This document shows positions 25,996-37,208 of a stretch of DNA of 64,000 nt, piece by piece. The DNA is taken from positions 1 to 64,000 of the forward strand of contig JAUIHP010000025.1 of NCBI GenBank assembly GCA_030431975.1, written 5' to 3'. The position numbers and the translations under genes were made by a program. How positions within the stretch are numbered: position 1 is the first letter of the stretch; each line of letters begins with the position of its first letter. This DNA comes from a bacterium (GTDB taxonomy: Bacteria > Eisenbacteria > RBG-16-71-46 > CAIMUX01). The notes below the pieces were generated by a model. It made no database searches, had not been told where the DNA came from, and worked only from the letters and a program-made list of their open reading frames with translations.

Positions 25996-27362
25996 GGCAA
26001 CCGCCAACATTCACTGTGGCCATAGCCACGGCTGGCATCCTCTTCGGGCTCACCGGATGCGCTGCCAGCAGCGAGAACGCGGCGCGAACGCGCTGGGCCG
26101 ATGTCCAACACCACCGCTACCAGAGTGAGAGCTCGCAAGCGGAGGTGATTGGCGACGACACTCATGAGATCACGAGTCTCGAGGAGCTCCTCCGACTTGC
26201 TGAGTCGACGAATCCGGGGCTCCGTTCGTCGTTTGACTCTTGGACGGCCGCACTTGAGCAAGTGCCTCAAGCAAAGTCTCTTCCAGACCCAAGACTCTCC
26301 TATGCCTACTTCATAGAGTCCGTTGAGACACGAGTTGGCCCCCAGCGACAGAAGTTTGGGGTCTCACAGACCATCCCGCTCTTCGGAAAGCTCAGTCTGC
26401 GGGGTGAAGTCGCGGTGAGCGCCGCCAATGCGGCCGGCGCCCACTTCGAGGCTGCTCGCCGCGACCTCCGTTTTCGCCTGACGGAGCTCTGGAATGATCA
26501 CTACTACCTGAGCCGCGCCATCTCCGTCACGGACGAGAACGTCCGTCTTCTCACGTATCTGGAGAACGTAGCTCTCACTCAATACACCGCGGGCAAAACG
26601 TCGCATTCCGCTGTCATCCGAGCCCAGGTGGAGCTCGGGCGCTTGGAAGACCGCCTGCGGACTCTTCGCGATGAGCGAGCGCCGGTTCTGGCCGCTCTAA
26701 ACGCGGAACTCGGGCGAGCTCAGGACGCGCGCATTGCGTGGCCGGACTCCATTGCCACACTCCCAGTAGCACTTTCCCAAGACGAGCTCCGAAACGCACT
26801 CCTAAGGGAGAATCCCCAACTCTCAGCCCTATCGTTCATGACAGAGAAGGCCTCAGCTGCCTCAAGGCTCGCGGGCAAGAGCCCGATTCCGGACCTCACC
26901 ATCGGAGCTGAGTACATCGCCACGGACGACGCCCGTTTCCCCGATGTTCTAGATAGCGGAAAAGACGCCGCAATCGCCAAGGCCACTTTCAACATCCCGC
27001 TTTGGCTCGGTCGCTATCGCGCAGAGAAGAACCAAGCAAAAGCGCGCCACTCCGCCGCGGAGAACACGAAGACTCAACTTCAGAATCGACTCCTCGCCGA
27101 CCTCGAACGGGCTCACTTCAAGTACCGCGACGCGGAGCGACGAGTGGACCTCTACGCCTTCACTCTGCTGCCCAAGGCCAGACAGTCGCTGGAGGTGACA
27201 GAGGACTCCTTTACGACGGGTGAGACCGGCTTTCTTGATCTCGTTGATGCCCAGAGAACGCTTCTCGAGTTCGAGCTGGCATACGAGCGGGCTTTGGCTG
27301 ATCGCGCAACGAAGCGCGCCAAGCTCGAGCAGATCACTGGCATTGACATCGGGAATCAGTAG
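25989..27362 (+). CDS. TolC/CusC-like outer-membrane efflux lipoprotein, system 3
   Basis: 457 aa. The N-terminus has the lipobox GLTGCAA. The motifs ESTNPGLRSSFDSWTAAL, QTIPLFGKLSLRGEVA and FNIPLWLGRYRAEK plus long paired helices identify an outer-membrane factor of the CusC group. The start codon overlaps the previous gene's stop, and the adaptor gene begins 20 bases after its own stop. It is the outer channel of the Cus-like system. Confidence 0.9.
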   Translation: MVRQPPTFTVAIATAGILFGLTGCAASSENAARTRWADVQHHRYQSESSQAEVIGDDTHEITSLEELLRLAESTNPGLRSSFDSWTAALEQVPQAKSLPDPRLSYAYFIESVETRVGPQRQKFGVSQTIPLFGKLSLRGEVAVSAANAAGAHFEAARRDLRFRLTELWNDHYYLSRAISVTDENVRLLTYLENVALTQYTAGKTSHSAVIRAQVELGRLEDRLRTLRDERAPVLAALNAELGRAQDARIAWPDSIATLPVALSQDELRNALLRENPQLSALSFMTEKASAASRLAGKSPIPDLTIGAEYIATDDARFPDVLDSGKDAAIAKATFNIPLWLGRYRAEKNQAKARHSAAENTKTQLQNRLLADLERAHFKYRDAERRVDLYAFTLLPKARQSLEVTEDSFTTGETGFLDLVDAQRTLLEFELAYERALADRATKRAKLEQITGIDIGNQ

Positions 27363-27382
27363 GTGAGCGGAGGGATTGAGCG

Positions 27383-29251
27383 ATGAAGATCACACAGAAC
27401 CGATGGGTCCGGATGGGTGGCCTCGCCGTGGCCCTATTTGCCACGTTTTTCCTCGGCCTTTCCCGCCGGAGCGGCCCGTCGGAGGGCGACCACTCGAGCC
27501 ACGCTTCCGAGGAGATAGAAGCCTCCGTCTGGACTTGCTCCATGCACCCCCAGATCCAGATGCCGACTCCCGGTCTGTGCCCGATCTGTGGCATGGACCT
27601 CATCCCGCTTGCTACCGACAGCGGCGGGGCCGATGGGCCGCGCTCGCTCACGCTTTCCCCAGGTGCCCAGAAGATTGCCGAGATCCAGACCACCGCAGTC
27701 ACCCGCCAAGCGGTCGAAACGACTCTCAGGATGGTCGGCAAACTCGAAGCCGACGAGACTCGTATTCGGGAGATCTCAGCTTGGGTGCCCGGCCGTATCG
27801 ACCGTCTCTACATCGACTACACAGGGGTCCCCGTTCGATCCGGTCAGAGGCTCTTCGACCTCTACAGCCCGGAGCTCTACTCCGCCCAGGAAGAACTCCT
27901 TCAAGCGATCAAAGCCTCGGAGGCGCTAACGAGGAGTGGCCTCGAAAGCACAAGGCGCTCTGCCAACAGAACCATTGACGCTTCCCGGAAACGGCTTGAA
28001 CTCTGGGGTCTGACAGCGGCTCAGATTGAGGAGATCGAGAAGCGAGGGGAGCCTTCCGACCACGTCACCATCGTTGCACCCATGAGCGGCATCGTGCTCC
28101 ACAAAGATGCCGTCGAAGGCTCCTACGTTCAAACCGGCACACACGTCTTTGCCATCGCTGACCTTTCGGTCCTATGGCTGAAGCTTGATGTCTACGAATC
28201 GGACCTCGCCTGGATGGCGCTCGGCCAAGCGGTCACGTTCGAGACCGAGACCTATCCCGGCCAGAAGTTCGAGGGCACCGTCGCCTTTATCGATCCTGTG
28301 CTCGATGAGCGATCGCGTAGCGTCAAGGTCCGAATCAACGTCAGGAACCCGAACGGACGACTCAAGCCCGGCATGTTCGCCCGGGCGATCGTTAGCGCGG
28401 CAATCCAGGGCGAGGACGACACAGCCCCGCTCGTGATTCCGGCCTCCGCACCACTTGTCACCGGCACTCGGGCTGTTGTCTACGTCGATGACCCGAACCA
28501 ACCGGGCAAGTTCCATGGACGTGAAGTTGTCCTGGGACCCGAGGCGGGGGACTTCTTCGTGGTTCTCGAAGGCCTCGAGGAAGGAGAACTGGTCGTCTCC
28601 AACGGGAGCTTCAAGATCGATAGCGCCCTCCAGATTCTCGCCAAGCAAAGCATGATGAGCCCAGAAGGAGGCGCCCCCGCCCCAGGACACCAGCATGGAG
28701 AGGGTTCACCGGGAGCCCCAACCGAGGTCCGTCGGGAAGTCGAGGAGATAGCGGACGTTCCTCAGGAGTTTCGCGTTCAGCTCGACCAAGTCCTCGGGCG
28801 CTACTTCGCCCTGAGCAGCGCACTCAGCCACGACGACTTCGAGGCAGCGAAGACGGCTGCCGCCGGTCTCCCCGGGGCGCTTCAGGCAGTGGACCACACT
28901 CTTTTACCCAACGTTGGACATCTCCCATGGGGCAAGGCTCATGAACAGCTTGCGCTGGCGTCGAAGGCGATCGCCACCGCCTCCGACATCGAGACGGCAC
29001 GAAAGGTCTTCTATGACCTGTCGGTGGAGATGATCGACACCGTCCGTGCCTTCCGAAGCTCTGGCAAGACACCGGTGCTCGTCTACCACTGCCCGATGGC
29101 CATGGGTGGAGCCGGGGCAGACTGGCTCCAACCCGCCGCTGGCACGGAGAACCCCTACTACGGCTCGAAGATGTTCAAGTGCGGCTCTCAGACAGAAACG
29201 CTCATCGCGGGCTCCGACGCTGCGCCAAGCCCAGCCCACGACCATAACTAG
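27383..29251 (+). CDS. CusB-like adaptor with heavy-metal-binding and DUF3347 domains
   Basis: 622 aa, longer than usual for CusB. An N-terminal membrane anchor is followed by a heavy-metal-binding motif (WTCSMHPQIQMPTPGLCPIC, residues about 52-75). The adaptor core follows, with lipoyl halves (VPGRIDRLYIDYTGVPVRSG), an alpha-hairpin and barrel domains. The C-terminal 150 residues contain a DUF3347-like helical region (FALSSALSHDDFEAAKTAA) and a further Cys/His site (VYHCPMAMG, KMFKCGSQTE). It joins the CusA-like pump to the channel and likely passes Cu(I) or Ag(I) to the pump. Followed 12 bases later by the pump gene. Confidence 0.92.
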   Translation: MKITQNRWVRMGGLAVALFATFFLGLSRRSGPSEGDHSSHASEEIEASVWTCSMHPQIQMPTPGLCPICGMDLIPLATDSGGADGPRSLTLSPGAQKIAEIQTTAVTRQAVETTLRMVGKLEADETRIREISAWVPGRIDRLYIDYTGVPVRSGQRLFDLYSPELYSAQEELLQAIKASEALTRSGLESTRRSANRTIDASRKRLELWGLTAAQIEEIEKRGEPSDHVTIVAPMSGIVLHKDAVEGSYVQTGTHVFAIADLSVLWLKLDVYESDLAWMALGQAVTFETETYPGQKFEGTVAFIDPVLDERSRSVKVRINVRNPNGRLKPGMFARAIVSAAIQGEDDTAPLVIPASAPLVTGTRAVVYVDDPNQPGKFHGREVVLGPEAGDFFVVLEGLEEGELVVSNGSFKIDSALQILAKQSMMSPEGGAPAPGHQHGEGSPGAPTEVRREVEEIADVPQEFRVQLDQVLGRYFALSSALSHDDFEAAKTAAAGLPGALQAVDHTLLPNVGHLPWGKAHEQLALASKAIATASDIETARKVFYDLSVEMIDTVRAFRSSGKTPVLVYHCPMAMGGAGADWLQPAAGTENPYYGSKMFKCGSQTETLIAGSDAAPSPAHDHN

Positions 29252-29263
29252 GGAGCCGCAATC

Positions 29264-32200
29264 ATGGACCAACCGACAAACATCCTCGATCGCCTCATCC
29301 ACTTCTGCCTACACCGGAAGATCGTCGTTGTGATTCTCGTCCTCCTTACGATTGGCTGGGGCCTCATGGTCGCCCCATTCGACTGGAACCTCGGAGACGT
29401 TCCCCGTGATCCGGTGCCCGTGGATGCCATTCCCGACATTGGCGAGAACCAGCAGATCGTCTTCACCCGCTGGGAGGGACGGTCGCCGCAAGACGTCGAG
29501 GACCAGATTTCCTATCCGCTAACCGTCGCGCTCCTCGGGATCCCTGGCATCAAGACCGTTCGGAGCTTTTCGATGTTCGGCTTCTCGAGCATCTACGTAA
29601 TCTTCGAAGAGGACGTGGAGTTCTATTGGTCACGGTCTCGCATCCTGGAGAAACTCAACAGCCTCCCTGCGAGCACTCTTCCCTCGGACGTACAGCCCGC
29701 GCTCGGTCCGGACGCCACCGCGCTTGGCCAGATCTTCTGGTACACCCTCGAGGGTCGAGACCCGGAAGGGAACCCCACAGGTGGTTGGGACCTCCATGAG
29801 CTCCGAAGCGCCCAGGACTGGTACGTCCGCTACGCCCTCATGTCGGCAGAGGGCGTCAGCGAAGTCGCCTCCGTCGGTGGCTTCGTTCAGGAGTACCAGG
29901 TCGACGTCGACCCGGACGCCATGCGTGCCTACGACGTGACCCTCGAAGAGGTCTTCGCAGCTGTCCGAATGTCCAACATCGACGTCGGCGCACGGACCAT
30001 CGAGCTCAATAGTGCAGAGTACGTCATTCGCGGCGTTGGTTTTGTGAAGAGTATCGAGGACATCGAGAGCTCGGTCATCAAGGCCTACGACAATGCTCCC
30101 GTATTTGTTCGAAACGTCGCCCGCGTGTCGCTCGGTCCAGCGCTGCGGCGTGGAGCTCTTGATAAGGCGGGTGCCGAGGCGGTCGGTGGAGTCGTCGTCG
30201 TCCGGTACGGCGAGAACCCCTTGGCAACCATCAAGGCAGTGAAGGACAAGATCGCCGAGATCGCCCCGGGACTTCCCACGAAGACCCTGCCTGACGGCAC
30301 TGTCAGCCAAGTCACTGTCGTCCCCTTCTATGACCGCACTGAGCTCATACAGGAGACTTTGGGGACACTAAACACCGCCCTCACTGAAGAGATCCTCGTG
30401 ACCATCATCGTGGTGCTCGTCATGGTGATGCATCTTCGAAGTTCCATACTCATCGCTGGCCTTCTGCCGCTGGCCGTCCTCTTGTGTTTCATCGCGATGC
30501 GCGTGTTTCGCATCGACGCCAACATCGTCGCCCTGTCCGGAATCGCCATCGCCATCGGCACCATGGTCGACATGGGCATCATCATCATCGAGAACATCCT
30601 CAAACACCTCGACAAAGCTGACCCCGATGAGTCTCCGATACGCGTGATCTTCCGTGCGTCCAGTGAAGTCGGAAGCGCCGTTCTTACGGCCGTTGCCACC
30701 ACCGTCGTTAGCTTCTTGCCCGTCTTCACAATGACTGGGCCCGAGGGAAAGCTGTTTCGGCCCCTGGCCTTTACGAAGACCTATGCTCTCGTTGCCGCTG
30801 TCCTGGTAGCCATACTCGTCATTCCTCCCATGGCTCAGGTGCTCTTCACAGGTCAGATTCGAGCCCGAATTCTGCGTATCGGCCTCTACTCGGCGCTGGT
30901 ACTCGTGGGTCTCGTCACGGCGCTCAGCGTGAGCTGGTGGGCAGGCGGCATCATCGCGCTGATCGGTGGCTACCACCTCCTCGAAAGACGCGTCCCTGAG
31001 CGCCACAGACGTCACCTCGGCCGATCTGTTAACTGGGTCGCTATCGTTGCGGTCCTTCTCTACCTGGCATCGCACTGGCTTCCCCTCGGGCCCGAAAAAG
31101 GCTTCGTTCGCAACACCATCTTCGTCACTGCGCTCATCGGTGGGCTCCTCGGAGCCCTGCTCCTCTTCCTTCGCGCCTACGGCCGAATTCTCGCGTGGGC
31201 ACTCCGGCACAAGCTCCTTGCCCTCTCTGGGCCGGCCCTTATCGCCGTCATGGGTGGGATGGTCTGGCTCGGGTTCGACGCATTCTTCGGGTGGTTGCCG
31301 CAACCGGTTCGGACCTTTGGTCCAGTCTCAACTGTCGCGCACGCATTCCCAGGACTAGGCCGAGAATTTATGCCCCCGCTCGACGAGGGCTCTTACCTCT
31401 TCATGCCAACGACGATGCCGCACGCGTCCATTGGAGAGGCGTATAACGTCCTCCAGAAACAAGACATGGCCATGCAAGGCATTCCCGAGGTCGATACTGC
31501 CGTCGGCAAGATCGGACGTGTCGAATCGCCCCTCGACCCGGCTCCGATCTCGATGATCGAGACGGTCATCAACTACAAGCCCGAGTATCTCGTCGACGAA
31601 GCTGGGCACCGCCTCCGCTTCAAGTACGACCCAGAAGAGAACGAGCTCTTCCAGGACTTGGCCGGAACTCCCGTCCCGGCTCCCGACGGGGAACCGTATG
31701 TCGTTCGAGGCACTTTCGAACGAGACGAAAGCGGTGCCCTCATTCCCGACCCCCGGGGCAAGCCGTTTCGACTCTGGCGCCCCGCCCTTGACCCGGACTT
31801 GAACGACGGCCGTGCGGAGTGGGTCGGCATCCAGACACCTGACGATATCTGGGATGCCATCATCGACGTGACCGCCATCCCCGGCACTACGGGCGCCCCA
31901 AGGCTTCAGCCCATCGCCGCACGCATCGTCATGCTCCAAAGCGGAATGCGCGCCCCAATGGGCATCAAAGTAAAAGGCCCCGACCTCGACACCATCGAAG
32001 CATTCGGCCTTGAGCTCGAACGCGAACTGAAGAACATCCCAGCGGTTCAGGCCAATACGGTCATCGCTGATCGCATCGTTGGAAAGCCGTATCTCGAGAT
32101 CCACATCAACCGGGAGGCCATCGGGCGTTACGGCATCCACCTTGGCACCGTCCAAAACGTGATCGAAGTCGCGATTGGTGGCCGTCCCATCACGCGCACC

Positions 32201-33169
32201 GTCGAAGGCCGCGAGCGCTACCCCGTACGAGTTCGCTACATGCGCGAACTTCGAGACAACATGGGCGCGCTAAAGCGCATCTTGGTGGCGGCACCCGACG
32301 GCACGCAAGTGCCGCTCGCCCAGCTAGCAGAGATTCGCTATGTCCGCGGCCCCCAAGTCATAAAGAGCGAAGATACGTTCCTCCTTGGCTACGTCATCTT
32401 CGACAAGAAGCCCGGATCCGCCGAGGTCGATGTCGTCGAACAGGCAAGTGAGTACTTGAACCAAAGGATTGCCTCTGGGGAGCTCGTCGTGCCGGCTGGA
32501 GTGAGCTACTCCTTCGCGGGAAGCTATGAGAACCAGATTCGAGCCCAAAAGAAGCTCTCGGTGATCCTCCCGCTCGCTCTTGCGGTCATCTTTCTCATCC
32601 TCTACTTCCAGTTCAACTCCGTCGTCACCACGGCCCTAATCTTCTCTGGCATCGCTGTCGCCTGGGGAGGCGGTTTCGTCATGATCTGGCTCTATGGTCA
32701 GCCGTGGTTTCTTGACTTCAGCGTCTTCGGTACCTCGATGCAGCAGCTCTTCCAGGTGCACCCACTCAATCTCAGTGTGGCGGTCTGGGTAGGCTTCCTT
32801 GCCCTGTTCGGAATTGCCACCGATGACGGCGTCATCATGGGCACCTATCTCGACCAGACCTTCCGCAAGAACACACCAACAACAGTGGAGGCCATCCGCG
32901 CGGCCACTCTCGAGGCGGGACGCCGGCGCATTCGGCCATGCCTCATGACGGTTGCCACTACCATCCTTGCCCTCATCCCGGTACTCACGTCCACCGGTCG
33001 TGGCTCAGACATCATGGTCCCGATGGCAATCCCTTCGATTGGTGGGATGGCCTTCGTGGTGCTCACGACATTCACCGTTCCAGTCCTCTACGCCGCCGTA
33101 GCCGAGTGGAAACTCGCTCTCAGCCGCCAGGAAGGCCCTTCCTTGGACCTCGCACCCCAGGAGTCGTAG
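29264..33169 (+). CDS. CusA-like copper/silver RND efflux pump, system 3
   Basis: 1301 aa, about 250 more than typical CusA. The TM4 segment [16 protein letters not shown] is the CusA type (AIG-x-MVD-x-x-I-x-x-IEN), which exports Cu(I)/Ag(I). Two inserts explain the length: an extra block of hydrophobic helices around residues 530-690 ([20 protein letters not shown] and following), and an insert of about 90 residues in the second periplasmic half ([15 protein letters not shown], then [11 protein letters not shown]). A conserved pattern of this type is known in longer CusA variants. It works with the CusB- and CusC-like proteins just upstream. Confidence 0.93.
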   Translation: MDQPTNILDRLIHFCLHRKIVVVILVLLTIGWGLMVAPFDWNLGDVPRDPVPVDAIPDIGENQQIVFTRWEGRSPQDVEDQISYPLTVALLGIPGIKTVRSFSMFGFSSIYVIFEEDVEFYWSRSRILEKLNSLPASTLPSDVQPALGPDATALGQIFWYTLEGRDPEGNPTGGWDLHELRSAQDWYVRYALMSAEGVSEVASVGGFVQEYQVDVDPDAMRAYDVTLEEVFAAVRMSNIDVGARTIELNSAEYVIRGVGFVKSIEDIESSVIKAYDNAPVFVRNVARVSLGPALRRGALDKAGAEAVGGVVVVRYGENPLATIKAVKDKIAEIAPGLPTKTLPDGTVSQVTVVPFYDRTELIQETLGTLNTALTEEILVTIIVVLVMVMHLRSSILIAGLLPLAVLLCFIAMRVFRIDANIVALSGIAIAIGTMVDMGIIIIENILKHLDKADPDESPIRVIFRASSEVGSAVLTAVATTVVSFLPVFTMTGPEGKLFRPLAFTKTYALVAAVLVAILVIPPMAQVLFTGQIRARILRIGLYSALVLVGLVTALSVSWWAGGIIALIGGYHLLERRVPERHRRHLGRSVNWVAIVAVLLYLASHWLPLGPEKGFVRNTIFVTALIGGLLGALLLFLRAYGRILAWALRHKLLALSGPALIAVMGGMVWLGFDAFFGWLPQPVRTFGPVSTVAHAFPGLGREFMPPLDEGSYLFMPTTMPHASIGEAYNVLQKQDMAMQGIPEVDTAVGKIGRVESPLDPAPISMIETVINYKPEYLVDEAGHRLRFKYDPEENELFQDLAGTPVPAPDGEPYVVRGTFERDESGALIPDPRGKPFRLWRPALDPDLNDGRAEWVGIQTPDDIWDAIIDVTAIPGTTGAPRLQPIAARIVMLQSGMRAPMGIKVKGPDLDTIEAFGLELERELKNIPAVQANTVIADRIVGKPYLEIHINREAIGRYGIHLGTVQNVIEVAIGGRPITRTVEGRERYPVRVRYMRELRDNMGALKRILVAAPDGTQVPLAQLAEIRYVRGPQVIKSEDTFLLGYVIFDKKPGSAEVDVVEQASEYLNQRIASGELVVPAGVSYSFAGSYENQIRAQKKLSVILPLALAVIFLILYFQFNSVVTTALIFSGIAVAWGGGFVMIWLYGQPWFLDFSVFGTSMQQLFQVHPLNLSVAVWVGFLALFGIATDDGVIMGTYLDQTFRKNTPTTVEAIRAATLEAGRRRIRPCLMTVATTILALIPVLTSTGRGSDIMVPMAIPSIGGMAFVVLTTFTVPVLYAAVAEWKLALSRQEGPSLDLAPQES

Positions 33170-33179
33170 GAGAATCGTG

Positions 33180-35483
33180 ATGAAAACCGAACAACGCTCC
33201 CGTCATGGCGAACACACTGCGACCTCTGATCCGCCCGCCGGAGGCCGGTCCTACACGTGCCCTATGCACCCGGAGCTGCAGGCGGCAGAACCGGGCTCCT
33301 GTCCCAAGTGTGGCATGGCGCTCGAACGGGCGGGCCTACCCGCCGAGGCCACCCAGACCGAGTGGACCTGTCCCATGCACCCGGAGATCGTTCGGAGCGA
33401 GCCCGGGAGCTGCCCTGTCTGCGGAATGGCGCTCGAAGCTCGGACGGTTAGCGCGGAACCCGAGGACAACGCCGAACTTCGCGATATGACTCGTCGGTTC
33501 TGGTTCGCCGCGCTCCTCACCCTTCCCCTAGTCGTTGTCGCCATGGGCGACCTACTCCCCGGAGCGCCCGTTTCCCGCTTCCTGTCGCACCGTTCACGGA
33601 TCCTGCTCGAACTAGCGCTCGCAACACCCGTTTGCCTCTGGTCCGCATGGCCGTTCTACGTCCGAGCCGTCCAGTCCGTCCGGAACCGCAGTCTCAACAT
33701 GTTCACCTTGATCGGCCTTGGAGTGAGTGTCGCCTACGTCTACAGCCTCATCGCCGCCCTTGTCCCGGACCTCTTCCCCGCCTCCTTCCGCGGCGCGGCT
33801 GGCCAGGTTGCCGTCTACTTTGAGGCCGCCGGCGTCATCGTCACTCTCATTCTCCTCGGCCAGGTCTTCGAACTCCGCGCCAGATCCCAGACGGGAGCCG
33901 CCATCAAAGCGCTCTTGGGTCTCGCAGCAAAGACCGCACGACGAGTCGACGAAGAGGGCAATGAGCACGACGTTCCCCTCGACGCTGTCCATGTGGGCGA
34001 CCTACTTCGCATCCGCCCAGGCGAGAAGGTCCCCGTTGACGGTGCCGTCGTCGAAGGCCGAAGCACCGTGGATGAGTCCATGGTCACCGGAGAGCCCATC
34101 CCCGTTGAGAAGCGACGCGGCGATCAGGTCATCGGCGCCACCATCAACACGACCGGGGCACTTCTCATGCGCGCCGAGCGGGTCGGCTCCGAAACACTTC
34201 TTTCACGAATCGTCTCCATGGTCGCAGACGCCCAACGAAGCCGCGCACCCATCCAGAAGCTCGCTGACGTCGTCGCGGGATACTTCGTTCCAGTGGTCGT
34301 CGTCATCGCCGCTCTAACTCTGACCATCTGGGGCACTGTCGGGCCCGAGCCCCGGATGGCCCACGCTCTCATCAACGCCGTCGCGGTGCTCATCATCGCT
34401 TGCCCCTGTGCCCTTGGGCTCGCCACACCGATGTCCATCATGGTAGCCACCGGAAAGGGAGCAACCCTCGGAGTTCTCTTCAAGAACGCCGAGGCCATCG
34501 AGACACTTCGAAAGGTCGGCGTTCTCGTCCTGGACAAGACCGGTACTCTCACCGAAGGCCGACCCGAGCTCGTCACGCTTGCGCCAGTCGTCCCCACCTC
34601 GGAGGATGAACTCCTCCGGCTTGCCGCTGGGCTCGAGCGCTCGAGCGAACATCCACTCGCTGAAGCAATCTTGCGCGGCGCCGTTGAGCGCAATGTAGTC
34701 CCCGCACCCATCGAGGGCTTTCAGTCCATCACGGGCAAGGGTGTCCGCGGACAGGTCGATGGACGCACCGTCGCGCTGGGAAATGGTGCGCTCATGAAGG
34801 ACCTCGGTGTCGACACGACTCCGCTTGCGGGCCACGCCGAGGCTCGGCGCCAAGATGGCGAGACCGTGATGTTCCTCGCCGTTGACGGTGAGCTTTCCGG
34901 CGCACTCGGCGTTGCAGACCCCATCAAGTCCACCACTCCGGAAGCCATCGAAGCTCTCCAGTCGCTCGGCCTCCGCATTGTCATGCTCACAGGTGACAAT
35001 CGAACCACGGCCCGTGCCGTTGCCGAACGACTCTCCATCCAATCGGTCTTCGCAGAAGTCCTTCCCGAACACAAGGCCGAGGCCATCCGGAGCCTCCAGC
35101 ACGATGGACACGTCGTCGCTATGGCTGGAGACGGCATCAATGATGCACCCGCGCTGGCCCAAGCCGATGTCGGAGTCGCCATGGGAACGGGCACCGACGT
35201 CGCCATTGAGAGCGCCGGTGTGACGCTCGTCAAAGGTGACCTCCGCGGGATCGTTCGCGCCCGGCGGCTCAGTCAACGGACCATGAACAACATCAAGCAG
35301 AATCTCTTCTTTGCCTTCATCTACAACGCCCTCGGCGTACCGATCGCAGCGGGAGTTCTCTATCCCTTCTTTGGGATTCTTCTAAGTCCCATCATCGCGG
35401 CCGCGGCGATGAGCTTCAGCTCCGTATCGGTGATCGCCAATTCACTTCGTTTGCGTCACGCGGACCTCGGAGACAGGAGGTAG
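33180..35483 (+). CDS. copA: P1B-type copper-exporting ATPase
   Basis: 767 aa; ATG 33180 follows AGGAGAA and overlaps a GTG just before it. Instead of MXCXXC domains the N-terminus has two heavy-metal-binding modules (YTCPMHPE...CPKCGMAL at 25-47 and WTCPMHPE...CPVCGMAL at 62-84). The metal-transport motif CPC is at residues 408-410. The phosphorylated Asp452 lies in [10 protein letters not shown], and [10 protein letters not shown] marks the hinge. YNALGVPIA and MSFSSVS in the last two helices fit the Cu(I) class P1B-1. It pumps copper from cytosol to periplasm, feeding the Cus-type system. Eleven bases after the pump gene. Confidence 0.94.
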   Translation: MKTEQRSRHGEHTATSDPPAGGRSYTCPMHPELQAAEPGSCPKCGMALERAGLPAEATQTEWTCPMHPEIVRSEPGSCPVCGMALEARTVSAEPEDNAELRDMTRRFWFAALLTLPLVVVAMGDLLPGAPVSRFLSHRSRILLELALATPVCLWSAWPFYVRAVQSVRNRSLNMFTLIGLGVSVAYVYSLIAALVPDLFPASFRGAAGQVAVYFEAAGVIVTLILLGQVFELRARSQTGAAIKALLGLAAKTARRVDEEGNEHDVPLDAVHVGDLLRIRPGEKVPVDGAVVEGRSTVDESMVTGEPIPVEKRRGDQVIGATINTTGALLMRAERVGSETLLSRIVSMVADAQRSRAPIQKLADVVAGYFVPVVVVIAALTLTIWGTVGPEPRMAHALINAVAVLIIACPCALGLATPMSIMVATGKGATLGVLFKNAEAIETLRKVGVLVLDKTGTLTEGRPELVTLAPVVPTSEDELLRLAAGLERSSEHPLAEAILRGAVERNVVPAPIEGFQSITGKGVRGQVDGRTVALGNGALMKDLGVDTTPLAGHAEARRQDGETVMFLAVDGELSGALGVADPIKSTTPEAIEALQSLGLRIVMLTGDNRTTARAVAERLSIQSVFAEVLPEHKAEAIRSLQHDGHVVAMAGDGINDAPALAQADVGVAMGTGTDVAIESAGVTLVKGDLRGIVRARRLSQRTMNNIKQNLFFAFIYNALGVPIAAGVLYPFFGILLSPIIAAAAMSFSSVSVIANSLRLRHADLGDRR

Positions 35484-35490
35484 GGCACAC

Positions 35491-35781
35491 ATGGCGCTCC
35501 AACCGAAGAGGCTCGCCCTCGCTGCCGCCACTACGGCGATCATCCTCTACATGCTCTGTTGGCACTTCATGGCGCTCGCGCCAGAACTCAGCCTTCAGCT
35601 CACAGAAGACATGTTTCACGGCTCCCTGGGCGCCATGACCTGGCGCATGGACGAACGAAGCCACCTCGTTGGAACCGTCCTCAGGGAGGCTCTCGCTGGA
35701 CTCTCTGTTTGGATGGGCGCCGCTCTCTACAACGGATTCGAAACCTCGCCTCCTGAGACGGGAGACGAGACAACGATGTGA
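35491..35781 (+). CDS. Small two-helix membrane protein (DUF5676-like)
   Basis: 96 aa. Two hydrophobic helices (LALAAATTAIILYMLCWHFM and VLREALAGLSVWMGAALYN) flank a polar loop with EDMFHGSLGAMTWRM. This is the size and layout of DUF5676 family proteins that often sit beside copper ATPase genes. It lies 7 bases after copA and is probably co-translated. Function unknown; a role as ATPase accessory is only suggested by position. Confidence 0.7.
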   Translation: MALQPKRLALAAATTAIILYMLCWHFMALAPELSLQLTEDMFHGSLGAMTWRMDERSHLVGTVLREALAGLSVWMGAALYNGFETSPPETGDETTM

Positions 35782-35849
35782 CCGACGCGCAGCTGTTCAC
35801 CAAGACCGCGCCCCATGGGGCGCGCAAGACCCGTAGGAGGAACTCCACG

Positions 35850-36395
35850 ATGTTCACGCGAAGATCGCTCGCACTTCTCGCCCTTGGCCTCTTAAGTACG
35901 GCCGTTGCCGCTGCCCCCTCGCTCGCCCAACACGGCGATCACATGGGAGGGGGAGGCGACGACCATCAGCAGGGTCAACACGAGGGCATGGGCGAGCACA
36001 TGGGCGACATGCATTCAGACGAGATGATGGAACAGATGAGCACGATGATGGACCACATGTCCGAGATGGTCGGGGACATGCACGAATACCACGAACAGCT
36101 CGGGTCCATGGAACACATGGCCGGCGCCGACGGTAACCATCACGACGCCGCGATGCACGCCATGGCTCAGGGTATGGAGGAGATGCTCCCGTACATGGAC
36201 GGGATGGTCAAGCACATGCGCTCATTCATGGAAGAGCCCCACGATGGGCACATGGGCGAGGCGATGGAGGCCCTAGTGAAGCACATGGACACGATGCTCC
36301 AGGCAGGCCGAGACGTCATGGCCACGATTCACGGGATGTCTGGGGACCAGTCCGGTCGGCCATCCGAAGCTGGCCACTCAACCCACAACCACTAG
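35850..36395 (+). CDS. Secreted Met/His-rich putative copper-binding protein
   Basis: 181 aa from ATG 35850, 9 bases after AGGAGG. A signal peptide (RSLALLALGLLSTAVAAAPS) precedes a helical, very Met- and His-rich body (HQQGQHEGMGEHMGDMHSDE, MMEQMSTMMDHMSEMVGDMH) with no cysteine. Methionine-rich motifs bind Cu(I), and His-rich ones bind Cu(II), so this is a likely periplasmic copper sponge like the Met-rich proteins of other resistance operons. No family assigned. Confidence 0.8.
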   Translation: MFTRRSLALLALGLLSTAVAAAPSLAQHGDHMGGGGDDHQQGQHEGMGEHMGDMHSDEMMEQMSTMMDHMSEMVGDMHEYHEQLGSMEHMAGADGNHHDAAMHAMAQGMEEMLPYMDGMVKHMRSFMEEPHDGHMGEAMEALVKHMDTMLQAGRDVMATIHGMSGDQSGRPSEAGHSTHNH

Positions 36396-36403
36396 GGCTC
36401 GAG

Positions 36404-37189
36404 ATGCCCCGCTTTAGCTTTCCTAGGTCCCGTCGCCCTGCCCACCCCTGGAAGCAGATAGGTCTCTCCCTTCTTCTGCTTTTAGGGGCTGCGCCCCCCC
36501 CGCCAGTGGCGGCGGGGCCTGCCTCGCTCACCCAGACCGTCAGGTGGCTTCAGCCTGCGGATTCCGCCAACGCGGGAACGTACTGGATCAGCTACACGAG
36601 TCTTTCATTCCGCTCCGAACGCTGGTCACTCCGAGGGAGCCTGAGCTGGCTATCCTGGAGTGCAGACTCTCCCACGGCTCCTGCCGCGGATCGGTCCGGG
36701 CTCGGTGCCTTCTACGTCGTAGCTGGCCACAGGCTTTGGAACTCGAGGAGCCTGTCCTACGCCGTAACATCAACCGGCTGGCTCCGCCTCCGAACGAAAC
36801 TCCCACTCGAGGGCAATCCCTCTCCCCTCGGGTCCGGCCAAGTCGACTGGGGGGCGAGTCTCTTCACAAGCACTCGCTGGAAGAGACTCCTCGTCCTCGC
36901 GGAAGCGGGGTATCTCGACCTCGGGAACCCCGCTGGCTTTACCTACCGGAAGCTCGCATCAACCTCCCTCTCGGTGAGTTACCGGATACGAGACTTCCCG
37001 CTCTATCCACTGGCGTCTGCGCTTGCCTCTTCGTCCTCGCGAGAGGGCGACGCCGCCTATGCGGAGATCTCCGCTGGGGTGGGGCTTGCGCCCACAAGGC
37101 GAACCGGTCTGAGCGTGCTCCTATCCAAGGGACTCACGGACGTAACCCCGGACGCTAGCGCGGCCCTGCTGATGTCTTGGCGACCTTGA
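36404..37189 (+). CDS. Putative outer-membrane beta-barrel protein
   Basis: 261 aa. After a signal peptide (WKQIGLSLLLLLGAAPPPPVAA) the sequence alternates short aromatic/hydrophobic and polar runs (YWISYTSLSFRSERWSLRGS, LVLAEAGYLDLGNPAG, KLASTSLSVSYRIRDF) with many Ser and Gly, the pattern of transmembrane beta strands. It ends in a hydrophobic residue run ALLMSWRP. It may let metal or solute cross the outer membrane. A truncated relic of the same gene lies inverted at 17.15-17.39 kb. Confidence 0.65.
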   Translation: MPRFSFPRSRRPAHPWKQIGLSLLLLLGAAPPPPVAAGPASLTQTVRWLQPADSANAGTYWISYTSLSFRSERWSLRGSLSWLSWSADSPTAPAADRSGLGAFYVVAGHRLWNSRSLSYAVTSTGWLRLRTKLPLEGNPSPLGSGQVDWGASLFTSTRWKRLLVLAEAGYLDLGNPAGFTYRKLASTSLSVSYRIRDFPLYPLASALASSSSREGDAAYAEISAGVGLAPTRRTGLSVLLSKGLTDVTPDASAALLMSWRP

Positions 37190-37208
37190 AACGAACTAGG
37201 AGAACGAG

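Noticed and set aside
34314-35276. Minus-strand ORF of 320 codons inside the copper ATPase
   Set aside because: The ATPase motifs are unambiguous on the other strand; this is a shadow frame.
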